Positions 7,158 through 14,885 of a stretch of DNA of 15,597 nt are shown piece after piece. Location of the stretch: contig JAISLX010000130.1 in NCBI GenBank assembly GCA_031277045.1, forward strand, positions 1 through 15,597, given 5' to 3'. Origin of the DNA: Treponema sp. (GTDB taxonomy: Bacteria; Spirochaetota; Spirochaetia; Treponematales; Breznakiellaceae). The notes beneath the pieces are model-generated. The model saw only the letters and a program-made list of their open reading frames with translations, ran no database searches and was not told where the DNA came from. The translations under genes and the position numbers were made by a program. Each line of letters opens with the position of its first letter. Position 1 is the stretch's first letter.

Positions 7158-8843
7158 ATGCCCTCCGGTCCCGTTATTTCCGTGGTGCTGGAAGCCCACG
7201 AGCCTTTTTTTTGTAAAACTGTTTTCGCCTGTTCTTCCTGCTATACCAATACGGCGAATCCCGTCTGCGGCATAAGTTCGTCCCTGGAAGAAGCGCGTTT
7301 TTTCGAAAGTCTTTCGGAAACTTATCTTCCCCTGTTGGAAACGCTGGAGCGTCTGGACCGGGACCGGATACCCTTCCGGATGGGTATCGCCGTTTCCCCT
7401 ATCCTCTGCCACCACCTGGAGGACCGGGAACTTTTGCGGCGCTACCTTGATTACACCGGCAGGCAGATTGAATTCGGCAGGGACGAGATACGCCGCCACC
7501 GGAACAATGAACGGCTGAAAACACTGGCCCGGTATTACTGCGATAAGGTTATAGAGCGGCGTTTTGCCTTTTCTGAACGGTATGACGGCGATATTCTCAA
7601 GGTTTTGGACACATTTCAGCGCAAGGGAAAAATAGAAATACTGGCGGCCCCGGCGACCTGCGCCTTTCTGCCGTTTTACGTTTCCTACCCGGAAGCTGTC
7701 CAGGCCCAGATCGAGGTGGCCCTGTCCTCGTATCACCGTTGTTTTGGTAAATTCCCCCAGGGTTTTTTTTTGAGCGAACTGGGCTGGGCCGGGGAACTGG
7801 AACGGCCGCTACGGGACTACAATCTGGGTTATACGATTGTGGAGGCCCACGGCCTTGTGTACGGGGATCCGCCCGCGCGGAAGGGGAGCTTTTACCCCGT
7901 CAGAACTCCCCGGGGGGTTGTCGCGCTGGGCCGCGAATACTACAGCAGGGAAGATATGGGGGAACTTTCCGTGAGCGCGGTCTACCGGGATAACCGGCTG
8001 GATTCAGGCTACGATCTGCCCGCCGCCAGTGTCGGTCCTTTTCTGGGACCCGGCGGGGCACGGGCGCCTACGGGGTACAAGTACTACGCGCGGGGGGACG
8101 GAACCGGAACCTCCGCGGATTCCGCGATGACAGAATCCTCGCCTGAGGATTCTGTCCCGCTTCCCGGCGGCGTATACGATCCCGCCGCCGCCGCCGCCCA
8201 GGCCGCCCGGAGCGCGGACGAGTTTCTCCGGCGCCGCTTGTCCCGGCTCAACTCCGCCGCCGCCCTGATGGACGAGCCGCCCCTGTGTCTGTGTGTATTC
8301 AAGGCCGGCGATCTGGGCCGTTCCTGGTACGAAGGTTTCAATTTTCTTGAGCGGTTCTTCCGCCAGGGCGCGCTGATGGACGGGCTGAGTTTTATGACCC
8401 CCGCGGAATACCTTTCCCGGCGGCAGGTTACGGATTTTCAGGTCTCGGTTCCCGCCTATTCCTCCGGCGGTTTTAACGGCTACGGCGAAACATGGCTTCA
8501 CATGTCGAACGACTGGATGTACCGCCATGTGTTCCGGGCCTTGGAACGGATGATAGAACTGGCGGAACGTTTCCCCGATGACACGGGCCTTAAAGAGCGG
8601 GCCCTGAACCAGGCCGCCCGGGAGATCCTCCTGGTCCAGTCCTCCGATTGGCCGGGAATGCTGTACCGCCAGGAATCCTCCGGCCTGGCCGTCTCCGGAA
8701 TAGAGGACGCCCTGCGGAACTTCACGACAATTTACGAGGCCCTGGGGAGCGGCTACATAAGCACCGAATGGCTGACCAAGCTCGAAAAGCGCCATAGCAT
8801 TTTTCCCCACATCAACTACCGCATCTTCAGAAAAAAAAGATAA
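7158..8843 (+). CDS. GH57-family (DUF1957/branching-enzyme-like) protein with altered catalytic motifs
   Basis: 561 residues, near the usual length of GH57 alpha-glucan branching enzymes. Recognisable family landmarks are motif 1 at 11-16 (L-E-A-H-E-P instead of H-x-H-L-P), SETYLPLL at 53-60, the SPIL region near 80, FLSELGW at 204-210 with candidate nucleophile E207, GYDLP and TGYKYY at about 284-310, WYEG at 390-393, NDWMYRH at 451-457 and QSSDWPGML at 494-502. Aligning WYEG without gaps to the usual YD(A/T)ELFGHWWFEG puts K382 where the catalytic aspartate should be. Four cysteines (19, 25, 28, 37) lie in an extra N-terminal segment. The linker 314-340 is low-complexity. It lies 4 bp after the DUF4912 gene and is followed by a terminator. 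Family membership is clear; catalysis is doubtful, so I do not assign an EC activity. Confidence 0.88.
   Translation: MPSGPVISVVLEAHEPFFCKTVFACSSCYTNTANPVCGISSSLEEARFFESLSETYLPLLETLERLDRDRIPFRMGIAVSPILCHHLEDRELLRRYLDYTGRQIEFGRDEIRRHRNNERLKTLARYYCDKVIERRFAFSERYDGDILKVLDTFQRKGKIEILAAPATCAFLPFYVSYPEAVQAQIEVALSSYHRCFGKFPQGFFLSELGWAGELERPLRDYNLGYTIVEAHGLVYGDPPARKGSFYPVRTPRGVVALGREYYSREDMGELSVSAVYRDNRLDSGYDLPAASVGPFLGPGGARAPTGYKYYARGDGTGTSADSAMTESSPEDSVPLPGGVYDPAAAAAQAARSADEFLRRRLSRLNSAAALMDEPPLCLCVFKAGDLGRSWYEGFNFLERFFRQGALMDGLSFMTPAEYLSRRQVTDFQVSVPAYSSGGFNGYGETWLHMSNDWMYRHVFRALERMIELAERFPDDTGLKERALNQAAREILLVQSSDWPGMLYRQESSGLAVSGIEDALRNFTTIYEALGSGYISTEWLTKLEKRHSIFPHINYRIFRKKR
8129..8156. repeat. 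12-bp perfect palindrome inside the GH57-like gene
   Basis: Arms 8129-8140 (GACAGAATCCTC) and 8145-8156 are perfect inverse complements with a GCCT loop. A second tight palindrome, CGCGGA/TCCGCG, sits directly before it (8114-8126). Both fall in the low-complexity linker of the protein (around residues 319-333), where the usual family members appear shorter, so they may mark a tolerated in-frame insertion. Confidence 0.7.
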
Positions 8844-8872
8844 ACCGGCGCCGTGGCATACGCGCCGGTTTT
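8842..8872 (+). terminator. Intrinsic terminator after the DUF4912-GH57 unit
   Basis: AAACCGGCGC (8842-8851) pairs perfectly with GCGCCGGTTT (8862-8871) across a 10-nt loop, ending in TTTT (8869-8872). It begins inside the stop codon of the GH57-like gene. Confidence 0.75.
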
Positions 8873-8892
8873 GAAGCCAGGCGCCCGCGCTA

Positions 8893-8921
8893 TTCCGGTG
8901 TCCCGCGTTTCCGGGTATAAT
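8893..8921 (+). promoter_or_regulatory. Candidate promoter of the sensor phosphatase gene
   Basis: A perfect TATAAT (8916-8921) lies 33 bp upstream of the ATG at 8954. The -35 position after a 17-nt spacer is TTCCGG (8893-8898), a poor match. Transcription would begin near 8928 and leave a leader of about 26 nt. Confidence 0.5.
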
Positions 8922-8953
8922 GAAGCCTGTGGATAAACTATCGGCGAATTGGT

Positions 8954-11900
8954 ATGGGGGCTTCTGATCGGCTGGGTACGCGCGCGATTCCCGCGCCGCT
9001 TTTTGCCCTGTTTGTCCTTTTCCTGTGCGCCGGGCGGGTTCCGGCCCAGGAAGAACTGTACTGGGAAGCCCCCGTCCCGTTTTCCGTGTCCCCGGGAAGC
9101 TGCCCTGTATCCGCCTCCAACGGGGAAATTTCCGTGGTGGCCTGGCAGGAACCGGAGGCAAAGCCCGGCGGGGATGGTGGTGAAATCCGGATCCGCGCGG
9201 CGGTCAGCACCGGCGGCAATGACTGGCGCGCCTGCCGTCCGGCGGGGGGACCCTACCGTTATACCGGCGCCGAACCGGCCATACTCGGCGCCGCGTTGGG
9301 CGGGGACGGGCGGATCGTTATCGCCGCGGTTTCCGCCGGTTTCTGCGACATTCTCGTTTCCGGCGACCGGGGGGAGACCTTCGGTTCCCGCCGTCTTGAA
9401 ACCGGCGGTCAGGTTTCGGCGGCCCCCCGTCTCGCCCTCCGTTCCGACGGGGGTTACCTGCTTTTCATCGTCAGGGGGGAAGGGGACAGCCAGTCTATCT
9501 ATTACAGCCGCTCCGATGACGCGGTAAACTGGGAACCTTTCGCGCCTTTTGCAGCGGATTCGGCTTCCCGGCCCGCCTCCTCCCCCAGCCACGTTGTCCT
9601 GGGAAACGCCGACATCGTGGTTTTTCAATCCCGCGCGGCCGGGGAAAGCGCGGCGTCCGGTTTTCAGCTCTACTTAAAAAAATCCACCGATTCAGGCCGG
9701 ACATGGACCGGCGAGCGGCCCCTTACCGGTTTCAGGTACCCCGGGTCCCCCAGCGATCCCCTCCGCTTCGACAACCAGCGGCCCTCCCTCGTTTCTCTGG
9801 AGGAAAAGCTTTTTCTGGCCTGGGAACGCCGCCTTGACAGCGGTCCTCCCCAAATCTACGGCGCCGAGATAGAGCGGGACCAGCTTCGCGTTGACAGCAT
9901 CCGGCGGATCAACCGGGAAGAATCCTACTGTACCGGCCCCGCCGCCTTTGGATACGAGGGTTCCCCCTTTGCCGTCTGGTCGGACGAAAAGGCCGGACGG
10001 GTGTTTGTGGCCCGGTATGACGGATTGTCATGGCTCAGCTACGAGCTGTCCGGCGGTGAACCGTCCGATAGTGAACTGCCCGGTAATGAACCGTCCGGTA
10101 ACGGACCGGCCTTTATCCGGCCCGTGGTCTCGGACAGGGGAGTTTCGCTGTTTTATCAGGCGAATTTCCGGGAAAGCGCCCGGATTTTCGCCATGTTCCC
10201 TGACCACACGGTGTCTCCCCCCGATATTATCCCCCTGAACTTCCACGCAGGTCTCCGTTCCCGGGGGGATCGGGTCAGCGTAACCTGGGACGATCCGGCC
10301 GACACATCGGGCATCGCCGGCTATTCCTGGCTCTGGAGCCAGAACCCGGGCGAAAAGCCGGCGCGGGTCCTCCGGCCGGAGGACAACGTTCCCCGTGTCC
10401 TGAACTTGAACGCCGCCGAAGACGGAACCTGGTATTTCAGCGTCATAGCTCAGGACAGGGCGGGGAACTGGTCCGGTCCCGCCCGGATGGACTACATCCG
10501 CGACACCAGTCCCCCTCCCGCCGTAACGATTATCCCCCCGCCGGCCGATAGGGAAGGTTTTCTTGTTTCCAACACGTTCAGCCTGAACTGGGCCCCGTCC
10601 CCCGTGTCCGATATATCCGGTTATGTTTGGCGTCTGGACTACCTGGACACCGGCGGTGCGTTGTGGGACGCGGCGGGCGAGCAATTTGAGTGGGAAGCCG
10701 CCGCCATGTTTCCCCAGATTCCGCTGCTCAACAATCTGGAGCCCCGCCCCCTGCTGCGCGCCGCCTACGACAACCAGGATGACGGCGTCTGGCGTTTTAC
10801 CGTTTCCGCGGTAGATCTGGCGGGAAACCTGTCCGTTCCCTCGCGGATCTTTTTCAAGACCAACAAGTACGTTCCCCGCACCTACATCACGCTGGTAGAT
10901 TCTTTCCGGGACGAGCGGGGGATTCTCAGACTCAGGATACTGGGCCGGGGCTTTTCCCAGGACGGCGAGGTGGGCCGGATCTTTTTGGACCAGGACGGAA
11001 TGGCCCCCTATGACCGGGAGTATTTTCTCTCCGGCGGCGATTACCAGATTCATTCGGACCGGGAAATTTCGGGTCTCGCGGTTGGGGATATCGAGCCGGA
11101 TCACTACCAGTTGGGACTGGAACACCCGCTGCGCGGGATCGCCCTGTCCCCGTCCCCGATCACCGTGGATCAGGCGGGAACTGTCAAATTCGGGGACTAC
11201 TCAATCACCTGGCAGCCTGTCTGGGAGGTTGGGGAACCACGGTCCGGCGTAGCCGCTATCCGGATATCCCTCATTATCGCCCTCGCGATTCTGTGTTTTG
11301 TGGGAATAGCCATGTCCCTGGGGGGCTTTGTCCAGGCCGCCGCCGATTCCAAAGCGGCGCGGCTTGAGGTGCTTGCCCTTTTGGGAGGGGATTCTATGCC
11401 GGCGGAAAAGAAAACGCGGCTTGCCGCCGTAAAACGCCGGGGTCTGGGGCTGCGGGGAAAACTCGCGGGCTTTACCATCGTGCTGGTCCTCCTCGTGGTG
11501 GCGCTGGTATCCGTTCCCCTCTACTACATGATGACCGTAACCCAGGAACAGACCCTGCTGCGGGGACTTAGGGACCGTTCCCGGGTACTTCTGGAAGGAC
11601 TGGTTACCAGTTCCAAAGCCTACCTGCAGGAACGGAATATCCTGGAACTGAGCTTTCTTCCCGACCAGATTTCCGCCATACCGGAGGCCCGCTACCTTAC
11701 CATCACCGGCCGTGGAAACGGCGACAACGTTTTTGACGACCATGTATGGGCTACCAATGACCCGGACATTCTGTCCAAGATCAACACCGCCGAACTCCAG
11801 CCCGGTGTCTCCCGGCTCCGCGACATCCTCAGCCCCCGGCTGGCGGAAATCGGCGCTGAACTGAACCTGGCCGCCGGGGAAAGTGTCGGCGACCTGTCCC

Positions 11901-13588
11901 AGGCCGTCTCGGAACTTACCGCGGAAGGACTTGCCATCGCCGCCGCCACGGACGAGGAAAGCCGGCGGCGTTTCGCCGACATCCAGGCAATTGTCCGTTC
12001 CCTGGAAGCCCGCATTGCCGAAACCCTGACCGCGCTGAACAAGGAGATCGGATCGGAACCGGCCTTTCCCACGGAGTATCTGGACCTGCGGGGAAACAGA
12101 CACTACGTCTTTTTCAAACCTATTCTGTACCGGCAGGGTCATGGGGACATCTACTTTCAGGGCCTTATACGGCTGGAAGTTTCGCTGGATTCCATCCAAA
12201 ACCAGATAGCCGCCGGCCAGATCGAGCTTCTGCGGATCATTCTCCTGGTGGCCCTGGCGGCCCTGGGCATCGGAACCGTTGGCGCCCTTGTCCTCTCGTC
12301 CTTTATCATCCGCCCCGTCCGCCGGCTGGTAGAGCATGTCGAGCGGATTCGGGACACGGAGGACAAATCGAAGCTGGAAGGACTGGAGATCGCCGTCACA
12401 ACACGGGACGAGATTGCCGTTCTTGGGGCCACCGTCAACGACATGACCCAGGGCCTCGTCAAAGCCGCCCGCGCCGCCTCCGACCTTTCCATCGGCAAGG
12501 AAGTCCAGAAAAAATTTATTCCCCTGGAACTGGACAAGGCGGGCAACAAGCTCAGTACCGGCTTCAAAGAGACAGACTACGCCGAATTTTTCGGCTACTA
12601 CGAGGGGGCCAAAGGGGTTTCCGGCGATTATTTTGATTACCAGGATCTGGACGGCCGCTACTACGCTATCATCAAATGCGATGTCGCCGGGAAAGGCATT
12701 CCCGCCGCCCTCATCATGATCCAGGTCGCCACCATGTTCCTCAACCACTTTAAGCAGTGGAAACCCGATGAACAGGGATTCCGGATCGAGGAACTTGTCT
12801 ATCAAATCAACGATTTTATCGAGACACTGGGCTTCAAAGACCGTTTCGCCGCCTTTACCCTGTGCCTTTTCGATTCCCATACCGGCGTCCTCCGTTTCTG
12901 CAACGCCGGCGACAATATCGTCCACATTTTCAACGCTTCGGACGGAAGGGTAAAAACCCTCGCCCTGCCGGAAACTCCCGCCACCGGGGTGCTTCCCAAC
13001 TTCATGGTCCGGGACGGGGGGGGCTACCCGGCCGTAACCATGACCCTGGACCGGGGGGACATCCTGTTTCTCTACACTGACGGCATTGAGGAAGCCAAAC
13101 GCCGTTTCCGGAACACGGAATTCCGGGAGATTCTCTGCGAGCGGGGCTCCCCCGGCGGCAAACACGAGAACCACATGGTAGGCCAGGGAGACGAGGAACT
13201 GGGCCCCTCCAGGGTGGAGGAGATCATCAACGCCGTCATGAACCGCGAAAATTACACCCTCCACAAATGGCACAATCCCGAAGGCGATTCGGATCTCGAT
13301 TTTGACTTTACCATGTGCCGCGGAACCGTGGAGGAGGTGATTATGGCCCTTGTATCCGTGGAAAAAATGTTTCGCTGTTACAAAAACCCCAAAGCCGGGG
13401 AGGACAGCCGGGTACTGGTGGACAAAAAACTGGACAGTTTTCTCAAAACTCACTTTGTCCAGTACCGGGTCTACTGCTCCCGGACCCGGGAGAACGCTGG
13501 AAACGACGCGTATATGTACTATACTCATCTCAACGAAGACGAGCAGTACGATGATCTGACCATTCTGGGGATCAAACGAAAAGCATAG
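8954..13588 (+). CDS. Membrane-anchored sensor phosphatase: BNR/Ig-like ectodomain, HAMP, SpoIIE/PP2C
   Basis: 1544 residues. A signal peptide (core about 14-26, likely cut near VPAQ 29-32) leads to a large extracytoplasmic region. Asp-box-like turns S-x-D-x-G-x-T-F/W occur at 136-143 and 244-251, with a related one at 185-193, suggesting a sialidase-like propeller. Two Ig/FnIII-like beta domains follow at about 430-640. Membrane segments are at 771-793, 838-860 and 1095-1118. A second extracytoplasmic, largely helical sensor lies at about 861-1094, HAMP at about 1115-1170 and the SpoIIE-type PP2C domain from about 1186 to the end. Its metal ligands are intact: D1225 and D1228 (GDYFD), D1243 (DVAGKG), D1376 (YTDG) and D1533/D1534 (YDDLT). 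It should dephosphorylate a serine/threonine-phosphorylated anti-anti-sigma-type partner, which is not encoded nearby. The ATG at 8954 has only a weak ribosome binding site. The region between D1376 and D1533 is unusually long. Confidence 0.93.
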   Translation: MGASDRLGTRAIPAPLFALFVLFLCAGRVPAQEELYWEAPVPFSVSPGSCPVSASNGEISVVAWQEPEAKPGGDGGEIRIRAAVSTGGNDWRACRPAGGPYRYTGAEPAILGAALGGDGRIVIAAVSAGFCDILVSGDRGETFGSRRLETGGQVSAAPRLALRSDGGYLLFIVRGEGDSQSIYYSRSDDAVNWEPFAPFAADSASRPASSPSHVVLGNADIVVFQSRAAGESAASGFQLYLKKSTDSGRTWTGERPLTGFRYPGSPSDPLRFDNQRPSLVSLEEKLFLAWERRLDSGPPQIYGAEIERDQLRVDSIRRINREESYCTGPAAFGYEGSPFAVWSDEKAGRVFVARYDGLSWLSYELSGGEPSDSELPGNEPSGNGPAFIRPVVSDRGVSLFYQANFRESARIFAMFPDHTVSPPDIIPLNFHAGLRSRGDRVSVTWDDPADTSGIAGYSWLWSQNPGEKPARVLRPEDNVPRVLNLNAAEDGTWYFSVIAQDRAGNWSGPARMDYIRDTSPPPAVTIIPPPADREGFLVSNTFSLNWAPSPVSDISGYVWRLDYLDTGGALWDAAGEQFEWEAAAMFPQIPLLNNLEPRPLLRAAYDNQDDGVWRFTVSAVDLAGNLSVPSRIFFKTNKYVPRTYITLVDSFRDERGILRLRILGRGFSQDGEVGRIFLDQDGMAPYDREYFLSGGDYQIHSDREISGLAVGDIEPDHYQLGLEHPLRGIALSPSPITVDQAGTVKFGDYSITWQPVWEVGEPRSGVAAIRISLIIALAILCFVGIAMSLGGFVQAAADSKAARLEVLALLGGDSMPAEKKTRLAAVKRRGLGLRGKLAGFTIVLVLLVVALVSVPLYYMMTVTQEQTLLRGLRDRSRVLLEGLVTSSKAYLQERNILELSFLPDQISAIPEARYLTITGRGNGDNVFDDHVWATNDPDILSKINTAELQPGVSRLRDILSPRLAEIGAELNLAAGESVGDLSQAVSELTAEGLAIAAATDEESRRRFADIQAIVRSLEARIAETLTALNKEIGSEPAFPTEYLDLRGNRHYVFFKPILYRQGHGDIYFQGLIRLEVSLDSIQNQIAAGQIELLRIILLVALAALGIGTVGALVLSSFIIRPVRRLVEHVERIRDTEDKSKLEGLEIAVTTRDEIAVLGATVNDMTQGLVKAARAASDLSIGKEVQKKFIPLELDKAGNKLSTGFKETDYAEFFGYYEGAKGVSGDYFDYQDLDGRYYAIIKCDVAGKGIPAALIMIQVATMFLNHFKQWKPDEQGFRIEELVYQINDFIETLGFKDRFAAFTLCLFDSHTGVLRFCNAGDNIVHIFNASDGRVKTLALPETPATGVLPNFMVRDGGGYPAVTMTLDRGDILFLYTDGIEEAKRRFRNTEFREILCERGSPGGKHENHMVGQGDEELGPSRVEEIINAVMNRENYTLHKWHNPEGDSDLDFDFTMCRGTVEEVIMALVSVEKMFRCYKNPKAGEDSRVLVDKKLDSFLKTHFVQYRVYCSRTRENAGNDAYMYYTHLNEDEQYDDLTILGIKRKA
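10048..10107 (+). repeat. Four tandem 15-bp repeats inside the sensor phosphatase gene
   Basis: Four imperfect copies lie end to end at 10048, 10063, 10078 and 10093, with consensus GTCCGGTAATGAACC. In frame they encode the pentapeptides SGGEP, SDSEL, PGNEP and SGNGP at residues 366-385, a flexible linker in the extracytoplasmic region. Confidence 0.85.
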
Positions 13589-13604
13589 GGGGCCGGTTGC
13601 AGTC

Positions 13605-13641
13605 AATCTGTCCGCAAAATAAACGGTTTTATAGACAGATT
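13605..13641. promoter_or_regulatory. Inverted repeat in front of argC
   Basis: AATCTGTC (13605-13612) and GACAGATT (13634-13641) are perfect inverse complements, 21 nt apart, in the 72-bp gap between the phosphatase gene and argC. It does not resemble an ArgR box. It could be a hairpin or an operator; there is no T-run, so it is a poor terminator. Confidence 0.4.
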
Positions 13642-13660
13642 TGCGCCCGCGGAGGTACAG

Positions 13661-14653
13661 ATGGCACGCTACACGGTGTACGTTGACGGCGCTTCGGGAA
13701 CCACAGGGCTCCAGATACGGGAGCGTCTCGAAGGGCAGCCGGATATTGAATTCATCATTCCGGAAGGGGACCGGCGGAAAGAACTTTCCTGCCGCCTGGA
13801 AGCCCTGGGCCAGGCGGATCTCGGCATACTTTGCCTTCCCGACGAGGCCGCGCGGGAACTCGTGTCCGCCGCCCCCGCGGGGGCGCGGATCATCGACGCC
13901 AGTACCGCCCACCGTACCTGTCATGACTGGGTCTACGGTTTCGCCGAACTGGAAGTCCCTGGACCGGACGGCGGCCGCCGCCGGGACCTGATCCGGACCG
14001 CCCGCCGTGTGGCTGTCCCCGGCTGCCACGCCACCGGTTTCCTTGCCCTCGCCGCCCCGCTGCTTCGCCGCGGCCTTATCCCTTCCTCCACCCGCCTTCA
14101 TTGTCATTCCCTTACCGGTTATTCCGGCGGGGGAAAAACCATGATCGCCGCTTACCGGGATCCCGGGCGGTCCGGCGAATACCTTTCCCCCCGGCAGTAC
14201 GGCCTTGCGCTGCGGCACAAACATTTGCCGGAGATGCGGATCATCGCGGGCCTCGACAAAGCCCCCCTTTTTAGCCCCATCGTGGGCGATTTTTACCAGG
14301 GCATGCTCGTGTCCGTCGGCCTTTGGGCGGAAGACTTTAGCGGCGGGGAATTCGGTCCCGGCCCGGCCATCTCAATCGAAAAACTCCGCCGTTTTTTCGC
14401 GGACTATTACCGCGGTCAGACCCTCGTCCACGTCATGGAAGATGATCCCCCCCCGTACCTGGCCTCTAATACCCTGGCCGGCCGGGACGATCTGGAAATT
14501 TGGATAGGCGGCGGCGAGGAACAGGTCCTGCTTATGGCCCGCCTGGACAACCTGGGCAAGGGCGCTTCCGGCGCCGCGGTACAGTGCCTTAATTTGATGC
14601 TGGGCCGGCCTGAGTACTCAGGCTTACGGTTTGAGATGCCGTCCCGGACATGA
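13661..14653 (+). CDS. argC: N-acetyl-gamma-glutamyl-phosphate reductase, type 2
   Basis: 330 residues. The enzyme reduces N-acetyl-gamma-glutamyl phosphate to N-acetylglutamate 5-semialdehyde with NADPH, the third step of arginine/ornithine synthesis, in the cytoplasm. The N-terminus shows the nucleotide-binding VDGASGTTGLQIRERL (8-23), typical of the shorter type 2 ArgC. LCLPDEAA lies at 57-64, STAHR at 81-85, the catalytic cysteine C122 in VPGCHATGF, SLTGYSGGGK at 150-159 and the conserved KHLPEM (187-192), whose histidine H188 is the expected acid/base. The ATG at 13661 has GGAGG 5 nt upstream. No other arginine gene is in the window, so it is either alone or begins a set further away. 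Length and motifs are complete and normal. Confidence 0.95.
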   Translation: MARYTVYVDGASGTTGLQIRERLEGQPDIEFIIPEGDRRKELSCRLEALGQADLGILCLPDEAARELVSAAPAGARIIDASTAHRTCHDWVYGFAELEVPGPDGGRRRDLIRTARRVAVPGCHATGFLALAAPLLRRGLIPSSTRLHCHSLTGYSGGGKTMIAAYRDPGRSGEYLSPRQYGLALRHKHLPEMRIIAGLDKAPLFSPIVGDFYQGMLVSVGLWAEDFSGGEFGPGPAISIEKLRRFFADYYRGQTLVHVMEDDPPPYLASNTLAGRDDLEIWIGGGEEQVLLMARLDNLGKGASGAAVQCLNLMLGRPEYSGLRFEMPSRT

Positions 14654-14797
14654 GGTCTGAAAAAGCCGGCTTTGAAACCCGGTTAGCGCGGGAACCCTGT
14701 TCCCGGTAAAATTGGTTGTGGGAAAAGCGGCCTGGCGGTCCGCTGCGCGCGTAAATTTTCATGGTTTTTGTTGAAAAGTTATGAAAACCGCGATTGC
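14654..14797. other. Hairpin-rich gap between argC and the downstream terminator
   Basis: This stretch contains a perfect 12-bp palindrome AAAGCCGGCTTT (14662-14673), a 7-bp hairpin CGGGAAC/GTTCCCG with a 3-nt loop (14689-14705) and a TTTTCAT/ATGAAAA inverted repeat nearby. No frame here is a convincing gene. It may be the 3' untranslated part of the argC message or the body of a small RNA. Confidence 0.4.
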
Positions 14798-14835
14798 CGG
14801 GCTGTTGCGGCGCGATAAATCGTCAGCCCGTTTTT
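14798..14835 (+). terminator. Intrinsic terminator between argC and the coiled-coil gene
   Basis: CGGGCTG (14798-14804) pairs with CAGCCCG (14824-14830), followed at once by TTTTT (14831-14835). The 19-nt loop itself contains a small CGAT/ATCG pairing. It lies 145 bp after the argC stop and 64 bp before the next start codon, so it either ends argC transcription or acts in the leader of the next gene. Confidence 0.65.
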
Positions 14836-14849
14836 CCACTTAATCTAAG

Positions 14850-14885
14850 GCGGCCGGTCCAAAACCGGGGTTTCGGACCGGCCGC
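14850..14885 (+). promoter_or_regulatory. Strong leader hairpin directly before a ribosome binding site
   Basis: GCGGCCGGTCC (14850-14860) pairs perfectly with 14875-14885. Inside, AAAC/GTTT closes a CGGG tetraloop. The stem ends 1 nt before the AAGGAG ribosome binding site at 14887-14892. It could protect the message or control access of ribosomes. Confidence 0.6.

Noticed and set aside
8004..9161. A 385-codon minus-strand frame across the end of the GH57-like gene and the start of the phosphatase gene
   Set aside because: It crosses a terminator and two well-supported genes on the other strand and has shadow-frame composition.
13605..13641. ArgR operator in front of argC
   Set aside because: The inverted repeat AATCTGTC/GACAGATT does not resemble the TGAAT-N-ATTCA type ARG box; it is kept only as an unassigned dyad.
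11201..14224. A very long open frame (about 1000 codons) on the minus strand opposite the phosphatase gene and argC
   Set aside because: It is antisense to two genes with clear domains and catalytic motifs, shows no domain of its own and is glycine/valine/proline-rich as expected of a GC-rich shadow frame.
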